Part shown: positions 23,429 through 40,146 of the stretch, piece after piece | How positions within the stretch are numbered: position 1 is the stretch's first letter | Layout: every line of letters starts with the position of its first letter | Notes under the pieces: generated by a model | Told to the model about the DNA's origin: nothing | The model's database searches: none | What the model saw: the letters and a program-made list of their open reading frames with translations, nothing else | Source of the DNA: Glebionis coronaria | Lineage: Eukaryota; Streptophyta; Magnoliopsida; Asterales; Asteraceae | DNA length: 64,000 nucleotides | Reading direction: 5' to 3' | NCBI GenBank assembly: GCA_025667525.1 | Contig: CM046876.1 | Span: 19,765,320 to 19,829,319 of the forward strand | Translations under genes and position numbers: made by a program

Positions 23429-23482
23429 TAGTCCATTGGTTGAAGTACTTGTTTGTGAACGTGGAGACCTAGGTTCGAAATC
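23429..23482 (+). other. tRNA-like A-box/B-box pair (SINE or tRNA fragment)
   Basis: TAGTCCATTGG resembles an A box and GGTTCGAAATC a B box of RNA polymerase III; they are 32 bases apart, close to the spacing in tRNA-derived SINEs. A T run follows at about 23500. Neither a clear 3' tail nor flanking duplications can be fixed, so this may be a SINE head only. Confidence 0.35.
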
Positions 23483-23726
23483 TCTCATGAGACATATTTT
23501 TTTAAAAGTTCCGAAATTGGCTGGCACAAAAGAATAATTAGTGATGAGGTTGAAAATATATTTATGATTTATGGAAAAGATAATTATGATATATATGTTT
23601 CGTAATAAAATTAACAAACGAATGTTATGAATGACGAAAATAACAAAAAAATAAATAAATAAATTAAAAAAATCAATAAAATAAATTTAAAAAAATAGAA
23701 AATTTACAAAAAGATAATGATGACAT

Positions 23727-23745
23727 GGCATTATATAATGCTTAT
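23727..23745. other. Palindrome near the Helitron 5' end
   Basis: GCATTATATAATGC is a perfect 14-base palindrome some 35 bases inside the Helitron's 5' terminus. Subterminal palindromes occur in many Helitrons, but a role is not shown here. Confidence 0.4.
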
Positions 23746-23774
23746 GTGGCATATCCCTCCTCTTATATATAATT

Positions 23775-26840
<3,066 letters not shown>

Positions 26841-26841
26841 A

Positions 26842-27420
26842 GGTATTTGCTGGTGAATTACCTAGACTTTCGCCGTTAAGGCAGGTTGAATTTGGTATTG
26901 ATTATATTCCCGGTGCCGCACCTGTGGCGTGTGCACTGTACGTCAGCACCATCTGAATTAAAAGAGTTACCGTACAACTGAGAGAGTTGTCGGAGAAAGC
27001 TTTTATTTTACCAAGCTCGTCATCATGAAGAGCTATGGTGTTATCATTCCTTATATTTATTGATTACCGTGAACTAAGTAAATTGACGATTAAAAATATA
27101 TATCCACTACCCAAGATGATAGATTTGTTCGATCATTTACAAGGTTCTAGCGTATATTCAAAATTTTGATCCACGGCATGGTTATCATCAACTTCGCATC
27201 TGCGAAAAAGATTATCTATTCCAATCACTTCATCCAGAACTCGTAATGAACATTATGAGTTTCCCGTGATGTCGTTTGGATTAACTAATACACATGTAGC
27301 ATTCATAAATTTGGTGAACCACGTGTGTGGGCTGTAATTTGATAAATTCATGCTTGTGATCATTAAGGACCATTTGTTTATTTATAAGAATAAGAATGAG
27401 TTAATAATTATTTATAAACT
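26842..27420 (+). pseudogene. Element B reverse transcriptase remnant
   Basis: Pieces of the pol region can be followed by comparison with 61660-62240 of element G: the stretch before the RT (PGAAPVA-like), then LRELSEKA, the [11 protein letters not shown] block, GYHQLRIC-like, and the TRNEHYEFPVMSFGLTN block. Several frame changes and stops separate them. The catalytic FIDD region appears as IIKDHLFIYKN, with the aspartate pair lost. The region between 27420 and 28480 is too decayed to read. Confidence 0.8.
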
Positions 27421-28479
27421 GCCCTGAATTGGCCGAACAATGAAAACCTGTACCTTGAATATTTAACATGTGATTTAAGACTTAATCTTTTACATTAAAT
27501 GACCGTGTAATTAATAGATAATAGAATATATTGACTCTTCAAAAATTAGAGCCATTTAAGACTTTGGGTTTTACCAAAAAGAAAGTGCAAATATGTTTTG
27601 ACAAATGTTTTATCAAAAGAATTTCTAAGGAATCATTCTCTTATAACCAAAACATTTAACTAAACTCCTGTTTAGGGGTAAATGTTTTTGTATACCTCAA
27701 GACAACCTAAGAGGGATTGAGGAAACCATTTAAAGCATGACTTGAAATTTGAAACGACAAATTTTTCTTGTAAACTAAGAAAATTGTGACCAAAGTATAA
27801 ACAAAGATTTTTCGAACATTTACAAATCTCACTAATTATTTTCGGTTAATCAGCAAAAATCGTGTTAATTAAATTCAAATTTGCTTTGAACATTTTATTA
27901 TAATTGATCGAAGTAAGAAATTTAAACTTTTAACGTTTACGTTTCATAAAAATTTAATAATTATTATTAATTTACTTGTGATAATTATCGACGCTTTTAA
28001 AACGTCGGATTGAGCAAAACTGATAAAAATGATAGTTGAGACGAAACTAAAAATTAGAAAATATGAAGAAAGAAATTTTGAATGAATTCGGTCATGATAA
28101 TTATTTCATCAGGAAAGGTGAAAATAGATACTGACACATTATGTAGAAAAGGTAAAGAATCAATTAGGATGTATTCCTTAATAATGACTGTGCAAAATAA
28201 ATTGTCGAGAAAATTAAAATAAACAATGCTTGTAAGAAGGATAATATAGATAATAAAAGGGGGTTAGCGGCTAATGTGAACCATTAGAATTGAGAAGCCA
28301 ATGGCGTTAAATGTTTTAAAAGGCCGTTTATGGTTGCCTAAATATGGAGGAATTTGAGATTTTGTTATGTTGAAATCTCGTAAGTATAAGTATTTTATTC
28401 ATGACATTTATAATTTAATGTATTTTTAACTAAAGAAGTTGTACTAATGGCAAATTATGAAGGCAGACATCGTCTCATA

Positions 28480-29560
28480 CATTAGTAAACGTCTAACTAT
28501 TGCAAAGGTCATCATCTGAATTTTATTTGATTTGGGTCATCGTCGACAGACTGACCAAATCTGCTAATATTATTCCTGTTAATGATAGATTCTTGATGAA
28601 GAAATTGACTCTTTTGTATTTAAAGGAGTTATTTAAGCATGGTGTGCTTGTATCGATCATCTCTATCAAGATCCTCGCTTCGCATCGAATTTCTAGAGAT
28701 TTGCTCAGAAGTCATTGAGAACGAATCTTGATGAGAGTACTGTGTACCACCCCAATCGAAGGGACGAGGTAAAGTAGCGATACAAAATACTAGAAGCACT
28801 GTTTTATGCTTGAATGATTGACCTTTGGTAATAAACCGTATAATCGCTTTCCTTTGTAGAGATTATCATTGATAATTATCGTATTAGGATCGAGATCGAA
28901 TCTTGTTAGGATCTATATATGAGAGCATCTGTAATCAAGAGTTGGGATGAAGACACCCGACATACACCCATTGTGAGTTGGACATGTATTTTAGGTTTAA
29001 GGTTTCCTATGATGGCGAACCTAACCTTACAAAATACTCGACCCGCGAGACCTGAAATGATTGTTGAAATTAGGATCTGATTATTGACTCCCGGTAGTGG
29101 GCAGGAGGTTATGTGAATATGAAATGCAGATCTTGAAGTACCAGATGGGTAGCGAAGTTATGCCAAAAAATTTAACCATGGAAAAATGAATTGATGATCT
29201 GAAAGATCATGGGATATAAGTCCCCGTGGTATGGGACCATTGAGATGATGTAAAAGATTGGTTTGAAGGGCATATAAGCTGGATCTACCCTAGGACTTCA
29301 AGAGCTACGTGAATTATGTTTAGTATATCGAACTTGATAAAATGTCTATCAAGTGAAGATCTGATTGTTTCTTAGTGAAGTTTAGATCGGCGAAAAGTTG
29401 CATTCATAAAAAACTCGTGAACATCATGGATAGAGAAAGTAAGTCAACATTAAGCCTGATCTTATTCCCGTAGTTATGTTTGATGAAACTCGCTTGTTGT
29501 AATGGATTACACTTGTGAGAAAAGACCGAATGTGGAGGAAATACCCACATGGCTTTAACT
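28480..29560 (+). pseudogene. Element B integrase remnant
   Basis: [17 protein letters not shown] near 28525 is the first part of the Ty3/Gypsy integrase core, followed by a YLKEL stretch and, near 28715-28760, an ESTVYHPQ-like block. Further on come the GLQELREL-type stretch near 29290 and a WRKYP-like end near 29540. Stops and frameshifts break every block. The order is the usual reverse transcriptase then integrase. Confidence 0.78.
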
Positions 29561-29626
29561 CTATAAGAAGCGAGTAGTAAGATAAGATGATCTTTGAGGA
29601 CAATGATCCTGTATAGGGGTAAATGC

Positions 29627-32600
29627 TGTGGCAATCCGTCAATTTATGGTTTATATTTTATTCTCAATATTTAATTGAAAACATTATTTTAATGTTATAA
29701 TATGAACTCACTTATTTTTGGGAAGAAATTTGGATTTACGTCTTGAAGTAGCATCGACTACGTCTAAACCGGAGGATTCTACGTTACGTGCTTACGTTTA
29801 CATACACCGTCTTTGGTGACAGTCCAACATTTCAGAAAATAAATTTGTCCGTGAATATTATTTTGAGATTTTAAATTTGTGTTGGTTCATAAACTCACAA
29901 ATTTACGAGAAGAGATTAGGACTTACGATTTTAATTTAACGTCCTTTACGACTAAATGAGAAACTTTAGGATTACGTATTTACGTTTTTGAACTCCGTTT
30001 TTGATAAGACAATTTTTATTAGATTCGTTTTGTGTCGTTGATTCATAATTTATAAAAACGTTTTTCGTAAAACAACCCGAGGGCACGCAAATCGAGGAAA
30101 CTAGAATCAAGGAATACCCGTAAATTAGTGGGACGAGACAAGTAAACACTTGTCCCACCCCACACATGGGAAGGCCCAAGGTAGCTCCACCTCACCATGA
30201 GATGTGGCAAACTAGTAGCTTACAAGTTAACACTTGTTAACTTTAGCTTAATGTGTAAGCTAACACACACCTAAACCAACTAGCCACTTTCATTTCTCAT
30301 AACCTCTCACACACACTTACATGCAAACACTCTCAACTCCTTCCTCTCCTCCATTCATGCCGTCCACAAAAGAGATGAAGATTGGTTCAAGTTTTAACAT
30401 CTAAAAAGGAGTTTTCAAGTGAAGTAAGGGCTGATTTCTACATGAAGTTTACAAGTATTGGTTGCCATGAAGATTGGTGTTGATCCACCACAAGTTCTTC
30501 CATCAAAATTCATGTCTTAATCACAACCTACATCATCTTGGTGGTATAAAGATTTTTCTTCCCATCCTCTTGTTATTTTGATTATGTAATCATGTATTTT
30601 CTTTCTTATTGTATATGTATATGATGAATATATGATAATAAAAATATTATGTGGGGATTTGGTGTTGATAAACATGGGTAAAAAGATGAAAAACTATATG
30701 TAAAAGTGGTTAATCTTGCTTAATTTAGTAGACTGTATAAAAATAGTAAATAACCATATGATGAACTGATAAAATGGTATAGAGGAATTGATATACAGTG
30801 AGTATTGAGACTTGTACACATGTGATAGTTGGCCATGCAATGGAATCATAAAAATGAGTGAGATATGATCAAAACAAGTTTAGAGTGCAAATCTGAGTAC
30901 ACTGTTTTGGACGAATTTTATAAAATACTTAGAGGTTGATTCATCAGTAACTATAAAGGAATAAAATGAAGCACATATCATATAGTTTTCGTGATAACAA
31001 TTTGGGGTTTTATCTCCATGTAGAACTCTAGATATGACCATTTTAGTGAACTTAAAATTTAGGACTGATTTTGTGAAATTAAAGTTTAATATTATTATAT
31101 AAGCACTCAAATAAATATAGTATAAAATGTGAATTAAAACCCACTAACTTATATATTACATTTATATAAATATGTATAAGGATAAATAAATGGACATTAT
31201 ATAAAAATGGTAGTTTGGTATGTTTTATAAGTTATAAAAACTATAAACATGATTTTTACGTCTTTTCGGCTAATACCGTAAAATTAACGTTTTCGTCAAT
31301 TAAAACTTAGATGATCGGACCCGTCTAATGTAAACTTTTTAAAAGTCATATACTGATATATAAGTACTTAATACAAGTAAAAACCGATAAAACCCGAACT
31401 ATATAACATACGGACATTAACGGGCTAAGTTAGCGTTATTGGACTAATAATACAACTAAATGGGCTAAACACTTATAAACTTACTCATTGGGATTAACCC
31501 ACCTGGGCCCAACATGTAAAGTGTAATACTGATAACAAAATTATAAAATGGATTAATACAAGTTAATGGACTTATAAAAGGCTTATTGGACCTAAAACAT
31601 GTAAATAGGTAAAACTAGTAAACTAATATAAAAGTTGTCAACACATAAACACTATAATGAATGAGTAAAGATGTATAAACCCACTTGATCATCATCATAT
31701 ATATAAAATCATCATATGCATACATAATTGTTATTTATATAAATTCATTGGACAAGAGTCTAAGACGAGTATTATTTGACTAGGTTTCCGTGATTGAAGC
31801 ACGTACCGTACATCCAAAACGCCGATAACCGCCTTCCACATCACCGTGAGTTCATAGCCTCGGACTCTTTTAAATGTTTTTATGAAATTTTTTATAAACC
31901 CGCGAGGTAGATAACATGTTAGTTTGGATAAAATAGGACACCATTTGTCCCGATTATCTGTTTATTGATTTGGACCCGAATGATTGTATGACCCGATGAA
32001 TGATTAAATGACCCGATAGATGAAACGAAATGGATTATTAAAGTTAGGTTATGTCACTAAAAGTCCCATTAGCATGAATTGTGAACTACCGGGATTTGGT
32101 AGACGCTTATGCATATAATAGTACTATTTGGGGACGATCACCCCAGTTCGCGCCTTGACGGTTGATCCCCGTCGTGCCACATTGATTGGTAAGTGAATTT
32201 ATGTGTGAGAAGATTTACACCAGCGTGATTATTATGATGACACGCTAATTTAGATGGGCAAATGAGTTTCGGGCTAGCTACCCGTTGTTTGTTGTAGTAA
32301 GGTAACAATGTCATGCGGCTTATAATAATCCAAATAACGAAAATACTGCTTTATGTATTGAATTACGATATATTGCCTGACTAGCAATACAGGGTCTTAT
32401 TATTGATTTTATGTTCGTGTTTTGGTTTTACATAACCATATTCATATAACGGTTTTTATTTAACTTTATACAACGTCATAAGACGTATTATATGATGTTT
32501 TTACGACATTGGCTCGTATAATGATTTTGAAGGCAAATGCCTATATTATGATTTTAGATAAGGATTTGTATAAATGACTTTGGCTATTTTATGGCCTATT

Positions 32601-32988
32601 ACAATGATTTGTACAAAAATGATTTTCGGTAATAATTTTATACCGATGTTATATTGATGGATTTTATTAAACTCTATGAATTCACTCGGCGTTATCGCTG
32701 ACCTTTTCTTTTAACATGTTTTATCTCAGGTACTTGAAGGTAATTCTCGGGAAGACAACAAGAATTCATGGCCCGCACCTAAATAACAATTTCCATTCAA
32801 ATTCTTTGTAAAACTTGTATGAAATACAATGACTTGGGACCTATGTAACTTTGATATTTATGAATGGAAATGCTTTACTATTAAACGACGTGATTTTTAA
32901 GCGTTTTCTATGATGTGAGTAATGTGCTATCTCGTAACACCAACGAGTCTTCCGCTGTATTGAATTGTATAAATTTGGGGGTGTTACA
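29627..32988 (+). repeat. Element B 3' LTR
   Basis: A 3362-bp direct repeat of 12742-16179, starting TGTGGCAATCC and ending GTTACA. It is preceded by GTATAGGGGTAAATGC, a weak polypurine tract. It lacks about 85 bases present in the 5' copy near 13488. Confidence 0.93.
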
Positions 32989-33919
32989 AAAGGAATAGGC
33001 TAGGTGGCTTGGTCTTTTGGTATGTGTATAGTAAGGTTAGTACATGTTTTAATTGCCCAAAATTGTACATAGTCTCATGGTTTTAGGTTAATACCGGCGG
33101 TATTCGGTCTAGTCAAAGGAAAGGGAGTGTTTTCCATAGTGTAACACTTTAATAACTAGTTTGTACAAGTTTTAAAAGTCAAGGTTGGACATGGTAAGGG
33201 TTTTTGGGTATTTAAATTTTGTGTGTAAGTATATTTTTACTATAACTTAGTCTATGGGATTTTTATGTTTAATTTTGTGTCTAGGTAAAGTCACCAGGAG
33301 TATAGGTGTTATATTGGGTGAGTATGTATGAGTCTAGGTAAATTTTGGTTAAGTTTGGGACCCTTGGTGAAAGTATGGTCATTTTTATATGAGAAAAGAT
33401 TTTATTACATCAAAAGTATATCAACTTAGTTTAAAAAGGTAAAAATGGTCAAAGGTAATGTTTAAGTATAAAATAGTTGGTGGCGTAACGTAATGTCAAT
33501 TATAGTGTGAGGAAAAATATATATACATTAATATATTTAAAGCTTAAGAATTTACACTTAGGTAATTGTGTATTAATTGTGATCATGAGTTTGGATGTAT
33601 GAACAAATGTGATGAATTCTTATGAGTGTATGTTCAAGTGACTAAAATGTTCAGAAAGGAGTGACTGGTAAAAGTCCTGCATGTTTATAAAATGTAGTCA
33701 TCCAAGTGTGACTGTCCTTGTGCTTAAGTGATGAGAATCACAATGTATGCTATGAGATTTAAATATCCTCATGTTTTGATGATTAAAATAATGTATGCTG
33801 TGTAAGATGCATATGATTGCTCAAGATATCTCATGCAAAGGTGGTACTATTTATTCAGATATCATAAAGTGACGTATACAATGATGACTTAGTCAAAACC
33901 TAAATTTACAGGTTTTACA
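32989..33919 (-). repeat. Element C 3' LTR, inner part
   Basis: Resumes element C's LTR right after element B and matches 43180-44108. Its first five bases, AAAGG, are the second copy of the element B target site. It ends GGTTTTACA, next to the pol end. Confidence 0.92.
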
Positions 33920-33972
33920 ACATCAACCCGTTATTTTAGCTTTGTCCTTAAAGCTTAAGATGACGTCACTTC

Positions 33973-36900
33973 TTAGGTGAACAGGTTTGGGTACTTAGCT
34001 CTAAATGAGTCCTCACGTTCCCATGTGAACTCGGGACCTTTCCTAGAGTTCCATCGTATCTTAACTTACGGGATTTGGCTTCGCTTTAGCTTCTTGACTA
34101 ATCTCTCCATGACTTCCACCGGTTCTTCTATGAATTGGAGTTTGTCATCGAAGTGGACTCCCTCCAATGGCATGGCTAGCGGCTCATCCGCATAGCACTT
34201 CTTCAAGTTTGAGACGTGTAATGTAGAGTGTACCCGACTCAGCTGTTGGGGCAAATCTAGACGATAGGCGACTTCACCTATTCTGGCAATCACGTTGAAG
34301 GGTCCCACATAGCGTGGATTCAGTTTCCCATGTTTCCCAAATCGGACGACGCCCTTCCAAGGTGATACCTTCAGCATAACACGGTCACCTACCTCAAGCT
34401 TCATAGGCTTCCGTTTCCTGTCTGCATAGCTCTTCTGTCTGTCTTGGGCAGCCTGAATTCGCTGCCTGATGAGGGTGATCTTCTCTGTCGTCTCTTGAAT
34501 TAGTTCGGCTCCAGTCAGTTGAATTTCCCCCACCTCTGCCCAGCACACTGGTGATCTATACTTGCGACCATGCAGGGCCTCAAATGGTGTTGCTTTAATA
34601 CTGGCATGGTAGCTGTTGTTGTAGGAGAATTCAACTAATGGTATATGTTCGACCCATCCTTTTCCAAAGTCGATCACACATGCTCTCAGCATGTCCTCTA
34701 GGGTTTGTATTGTTCATTCACTCTGACTATTAGTCTACGGGTGGTATGCGGTGCTCATGTCTAAGTTTGTTCCTAAACTTCGTTGGAAGGCTCTCCAAAA
34801 GTTTGATGTAAAACTACCATCTCGATCACAAATGATTGATACTTGTATGTCGTGTCTAGTCACTACCTTCTTTAGGTACAAATTAGCTAACTTGTTCAGT
34901 GAGTCATTCTCTCTGATGGGTAGGAAGTGAGCGGATTTTGTGAGTCGGTCGACGATTACCCAAATTGTATTGTAACCGTGAGATGAAGTAGGGAGTTCGG
35001 TAATGAAGTCCATGGTGATGTTGTCCCATTTCCATTTGGGTATTTCGGGTTGGACTAACAAACCAGATGACCTCTGATGTTCTGTCTTTACTCTAGCACA
35101 AGTCAGACATTTCTTCACGTATGTGGCAATGTCTACTTTCATGTTTGGCCACCAATATAAATTCTTCCCGTCCTGATACATCTTTTCAGATCCGGGATGT
35201 ATAGAGTACTTGGACTTATGAGATTCGTGCATGATCACGTTTCTCAAGTCTCCGTAGAATGGTAACCAACTTCTTCCGTGTAAACACAACGTTCTATCTG
35301 TTCTAGCTTCCAGCTTCTCCTTGCTTAGGTCAGTCCTAAGTATTCTTCCTATGTCTTCTCTTCCGATGTTTTCAGGTTTATGTGCTTGGAGTTGAGCCTC
35401 TAGTATTTTCTTGGGTAGGTCCAAACTAATGGTCATGACTAGGGCTTGAACTCTCATGGGAGGATCAGTTCCCTTTCGACTTAGAGCATCTGCAACTACG
35501 TTGGCTTTACCTGGGTGGTATTTGATGTCGTAGTCGTAGTCACTAAGCACTTCTATCCAACGACGTTGCCTCATGTTTAGCTCCTTCTGGTCTAGGATAT
35601 GTTGCAAACTCTTGCGATCAGTATGCATTGTGCACTTCGTTCCATACAGGTAGTGTCTCCAAATTTTCAAAGCAAAAACTACAGATCCAAGCTCTAGATC
35701 ATGGGTAGAGTAATTTTGCTCGTGTTTCTTCGATTGCCTTGAAGCATAGGCAATCACTTTCTGTGTCTGCATCAAGACAACTCCTAAGCCTTTGTGTGAG
35801 GCGTCACAGTAGACGACGAAGTCTTCGTTGCCTTCTGGTAAAGCTAAAATGGTGCACTACACAATTTTTGCTTAATGGTTTGGAATGCGGCCTCTTCTTT
35901 TTCTCCCCAATCGAATTTTACGCCTTTCTGAGTAAGCTTTGTAATATATTTAGCTATCTTAGAAAATCCCTCTATGAATCTTCGGTAGTAACCGGCAAGG
36001 CCTAAGAATTGGCGAATCTCCTTTGGTGAAGTGGGTGATGCCCAATCCTTCACGGATTTGACTTTTGCGGGATCTACTTGAATTCCCTTGTCATCGATCA
36101 CATAACCGAGGAAGTGAACTTTAGGAATCCAAAAGTCGCACTTCGAGAATTTTGCGTACAACTTCTCTTCCTTAAGTACTTTTAGTACTTGAGCAAGATG
36201 TTCTCCGTGCTCTTGCTCGTTCTTGGAATAGATGAGTATGTCGTCGATAAACACAATCACGAACTTATCTAGATAGGGTCTACACACTCGGTTCATAAGG
36301 TCCGTGAATATGGTTGGAGCGTTAGTCAGGCCAAATGGCATGACTTGAAATTCATAATGACCGTAACGAGTTCTGAAAGTTGTTTTCGGTATGTCCTCTT
36401 CTCTGACACTCAACTGGTGATACCCTGATCGTAGGTCGATCTTGGAGTATTCACTTGATCCTTTTAACTGATCAAATAAGTCGTCGATTCGTTGTAGTGG
36501 GTAACGATTTTTCATAGTTAGCTTATTCAGTTCTTTGTAATCGATTAACATTTAGAAAGATCCGTCTTTCTTTTTGACAAAGAGTACTGGAGCTCCCCAA
36601 GGTGAGGAACTGGGTCTTATAAAACCTTTGTCTGACAGTTCTTGAAGTTGTTCTGCGAGTTCTTTCATCTCGGTGGGTGCTAATCGGTATGGTACTTTAG
36701 CTACAGGTGCAGCTCCTGGTATCAAGTCAATTTGGAATTCCACTTGACGAGCCAGGGGCAAACAAGGTAAGTCTTCTGGAAAAACTTCAGGATAATCACG
36801 GACAATTTGCACGTCCTTGATTTGTTTCTTCTCTGGTTCCTCTTCCTTGTCGGTTTTTGAAATATGTGCTAAAAAGATAGGGCATCCTTTTAGTATGTAC

Positions 36901-38522
36901 TTCTGGAATTTAGTGCAGGAGATGACACTCAGTCTAGTGTCAGTTCTATCTGAGTTTCCTTCTCCTCGAACGATTAGGTTTTCTTTTCCCCATGGTATAT
37001 GGACTAGCTTTTGGTCGCACATAATGGTCGCGTGATATTTAGCTAACCAGTCCATACCAATAATGACGCGGAAACTACCCAAAATTACAGGTATTAACTG
37101 GATATCGAATGGATGATTTAAAAGGTTTAAGGTACAACCTCTTAAAATAGTGTTAGTTTCAATGATCTTACCGTCTGCTAATTCGACTCTGTAACAGTCG
37201 TCTAACGGTGTAGGTGTGATGTCTAGTAAGCTACTGAATTCTATGGATATAAAACTCCTATCTGCTCCCGTATCAAACAATATATTTACATAGCGATTGT
37301 TTAGAAGGAACGTACCAGTAACCACATTGGAGTCTGGGTAGGTCTTGGCGTCTCCTATCACATAGACTCTAGATGGTTCTCCTCCTCTGCTCTCGTTCCT
37401 AATTGCTCGCTTTGGGCAATCAGGGCTGATATGTATGATCTCTTCATAACCATTGCAACGAATTTCCCTACGGGTGGTGTTATCGCCGCCAGTGTGCTGG
37501 CGGTTTCCCTGTTGTCCATTTCCACGAAAGTTCTGACTGTTACCATTGCGGGGCTTGTAGTTGGTGCTGGAGTTGTTCCTGATGGCTGCAACAGAAGAGT
37601 TGCCCTGTCCGGGTCTTTGGCATTCAATAGTAGAGAAATGATGGAAATAGCACTTGGTGCACTTTGGCTTGTTGCCTGCATATGGTGGTGGTGCTGAGGA
37701 AACAGCACTACAGATCTGGCCCAAGTTTTGCTTCTTTGGTGGTTGGGCCTGATTGCAACCACGGTAGTTCTCCTCAACCTTCCTCTTGTACTCAGTCTGC
37801 CTAATCACATGATCACGTCCCCGTTTGTTCATCAGCTCTGTGGCAAACTCTATGGCACCCTCGACTATAGTGGGTCGGGATGCGAGTACACTGTCGTGCA
37901 CAGAATCCGGAAGTCCACTGACATACTTCTCTATCTTGTCCTTCACGTCAGGGAACATCCGAGTACACATCGAAGTTAGCTCCTGAAATCTCTGGTTGTA
38001 AGTCGTGATGTCATGGTTTAAGCATTTGAGGTTCCACAAGTCAATCTCTAACTTCTTGATTTTGCCTCGAGGACAGTATTTCGTGGTAAGTCTTTCCTTT
38101 AATGCATTCCAGGTCATCCCATAGGCTTCATCATGTCCAAAAGCAGTAACTAGGGAGTTCCACCAGGTGAGAGCATGTTCCAAGAGAGTACAAGTGGCAA
38201 ATTTCACCTTGCTCTCCTCGGTGCAATCACTAATACAGAATACTGTCTCGGTCCTTTTGAACCATTGCATGAGTCCTATTACCCCTTCCTTACCCTTGAA
38301 GTAACTGGGCTTGCATTTCAGGAAGTCGGGATTGGTACATCCTCTGGCAAATCGATCACTAGCATTTGAGTTTTGACTGTCGCCCTGGTTCCCGCTGGGG
38401 TGTGTTTCCCTGGTGGCTAGGGCATCAGCAATGCCTTAACCGATAAGCACTCTGAGTTGTGCTTCTGAAATGGTCGTTGAACGAGCAGTGTTAGTGTTCT
38501 GTCGAGTGACTCTTTGTACCAT
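33973..38522 (-). pseudogene. Element C gag-pol polyprotein (Ty3/Gypsy), broken
   Basis: One long frame from the ATG at 38522 to the TAA at 33973. Gag has ALTWWNSL near 38175. The zinc-knuckle region near 37640-37430 is decayed: one Cys of the expected CX2C is Tyr (CNGYEEIIH). The protease motif LFDTGADRSF is near 37285-37255. Reverse transcriptase follows, with [10 protein letters not shown] intact near 36260-36225; then RNase H (THDLELG near 35700), the integrase zinc finger (CLTCARV near 35110-35090), the core DNITMDF near 35020, and a chromo-like C-terminal end (RKGPEFTWERED near 34045-34005). Lesions: TAA 38436-38438, TAA 36552-36554, one base lost near 35845, TAG 34735-34737, a TGA about 20 bases further, TAA 34066-34068. 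Catalytic residues are largely kept, so decay is recent compared with element B. Confidence 0.92.
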
Positions 38523-38910
38523 TGTTCTATCACACACAAAGATGAGATTTATCAGTTGGTTAGTAGAATTTTAATATTAAGCTGCATAAAAATGGGTATG
38601 CATAGAATTCACAACAAATTAGATAACCTGTCAAGATTTCATAATAATATAAATTCAAAAAAACAAGTAAAGGATGATATATCAGTACTGGTGAACATCA
38701 ATATAATACAATACAACTGATCTAAGACAAAGATACAACCATCCTGTCTGAGATAGTGGTACAAATGTTTGTAATACTACAAAAGATAACCTACCTACTA
38801 AGGTTAGGTGCTACGATACAGATACAACTGAAATGGAAATACAAGTACAAAAGATCTAAATCATGCGAGCTGAGATGCAACTCAATGCTTGACATGATGT
38901 ACACTGAAAT
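38523..38910 (-). other. Spacer between element C accessory frame and gag
   Basis: AT-rich, about 390 bases, no open frame of note. If the accessory frame and Gag were once joined, this could be an intron or a degraded coding part; I see no convincing splice pair. Confidence 0.4.
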
Positions 38911-39807
38911 CTAGCCTACACTAGTATGGCTGTCTGCGGGTGCAGGTGGTCTGGCTGGTGGTGTAGGTACACGATCATCCTGCATATGGATCATCGCCCT
39001 CCTAGTCTCGTTGGAGAATCTCATAGTCTCTAGCAACTGGTGCTGACGTGCTGCATCGGCTCTCCGTAGGTGGTCTGTCTCGGTAGTGACTCCCTGATGG
39101 CGGAGGTCTGCTCGGTCTATGAACGTCCGAAAGGTATCCTCCTGGGTGAGGATAGCAGCATGGGTCTCGTATGAGTGACCCTTAAGAGTAGCTAACCGGA
39201 AGCAGAGGTAAGCAACCTCATCCAGTAGCCAATGCATAGTTCCCTGGGTCATACCCAGAGAACTCTGCGTGGTGTGTGACTCACTGGTCACAGTCCAATA
39301 GAGAGATCTATACCTCTCCTAAAGTAAGGCGCGACCCTGCTGGTCCGCCTGTAATAGGGCGTGAATGAGAGTGGTGTCCTGCGCCTGACGGGCCGCAAGT
39401 GCGTCGACCTGTGCCCGCAGGACGCCAAGGCTGGGCTGCCCAACTCCAGATCCCTCTCCTACCTGGAATGTCGAGTCAGGAATGAAATCACGTCTCCTCT
39501 TGCGAGGTGGCAGAATGCTGGTGGGGTAAGGGTGACGTGCAGAAGGTGGTGGAAATGGTGGTAAGGATGGTACAACCTGATCCATCTCCCTAGGAGGAGA
39601 TGCAGGTACTACAAGCAATGGCGAAGCGGGAGATACAATAGGTGGTGATGGAGTAGGTGAATCTGAGAGTATGATGACCCCGTTTGGCTGGTCATATCTG
39701 GACTCCGTGTCGGATGCGGGTCCAGCAAATACTGACGTCGGGGATACTGGAGTGGTGGTAGGAGCCATGAGCTCTTCAAAGGTAGTCATAATAGTAGGTG
39801 GCGCCAT
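38911..39807 (-). pseudogene. Element C accessory frame upstream of gag
   Basis: A frame from the ATG at 39807 to the TAG at 38911, about 298 codons, interrupted by one TAG at 39319-39321. The first half is proline/serine-rich (PSPPIVSPASP type) with a basic patch PPRKRRRDF near 39500 that could act as a nuclear signal. The second half is alpha-helical and charged (RRADAARQHQLLETMRF). It lies in the same strand as gag-pol, some 390 bases upstream of the gag ATG and after the primer site. Its composition resembles the long N-terminal extensions that precede Gag in some plant Ty3/Gypsy elements, but here it is a separate frame. No known catalytic motif is seen. Confidence 0.6.
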
Positions 39808-40146
39808 GATATCTTAAAATAGCATTTCAAAGTTTAGTAAGTTTTTAGCTTACATAATTCAAAAAGTTTTTAAAATGCAATGCGATGCGGTTTATGTCTT
39901 TTAACTTTGACTGTTAAAAGTATAAGTAGATACTTAGGTGATTTATTAACTCAAAGGTTATAAATCGGTGTGAAACTAGTTCACATAATGTGTATGCTAT
40001 ATGTACTATATGCATAACTTATAAGGGTTCCCCAAAAAGCAACTTTCTTTTTATTTTATTGATTTTTAAAATTCAGTTATAGTCCAGTTTAAAATTTTTA
40101 TTATATTTAAAAATTTTATTATCGATCTGGTTCTCTATAACTATGC
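39808..40146 (-). other. Element C leader
   Basis: About 340 bases between the primer site and the accessory frame; AT-rich, non-coding, as expected for a retroelement leader. Confidence 0.6.
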
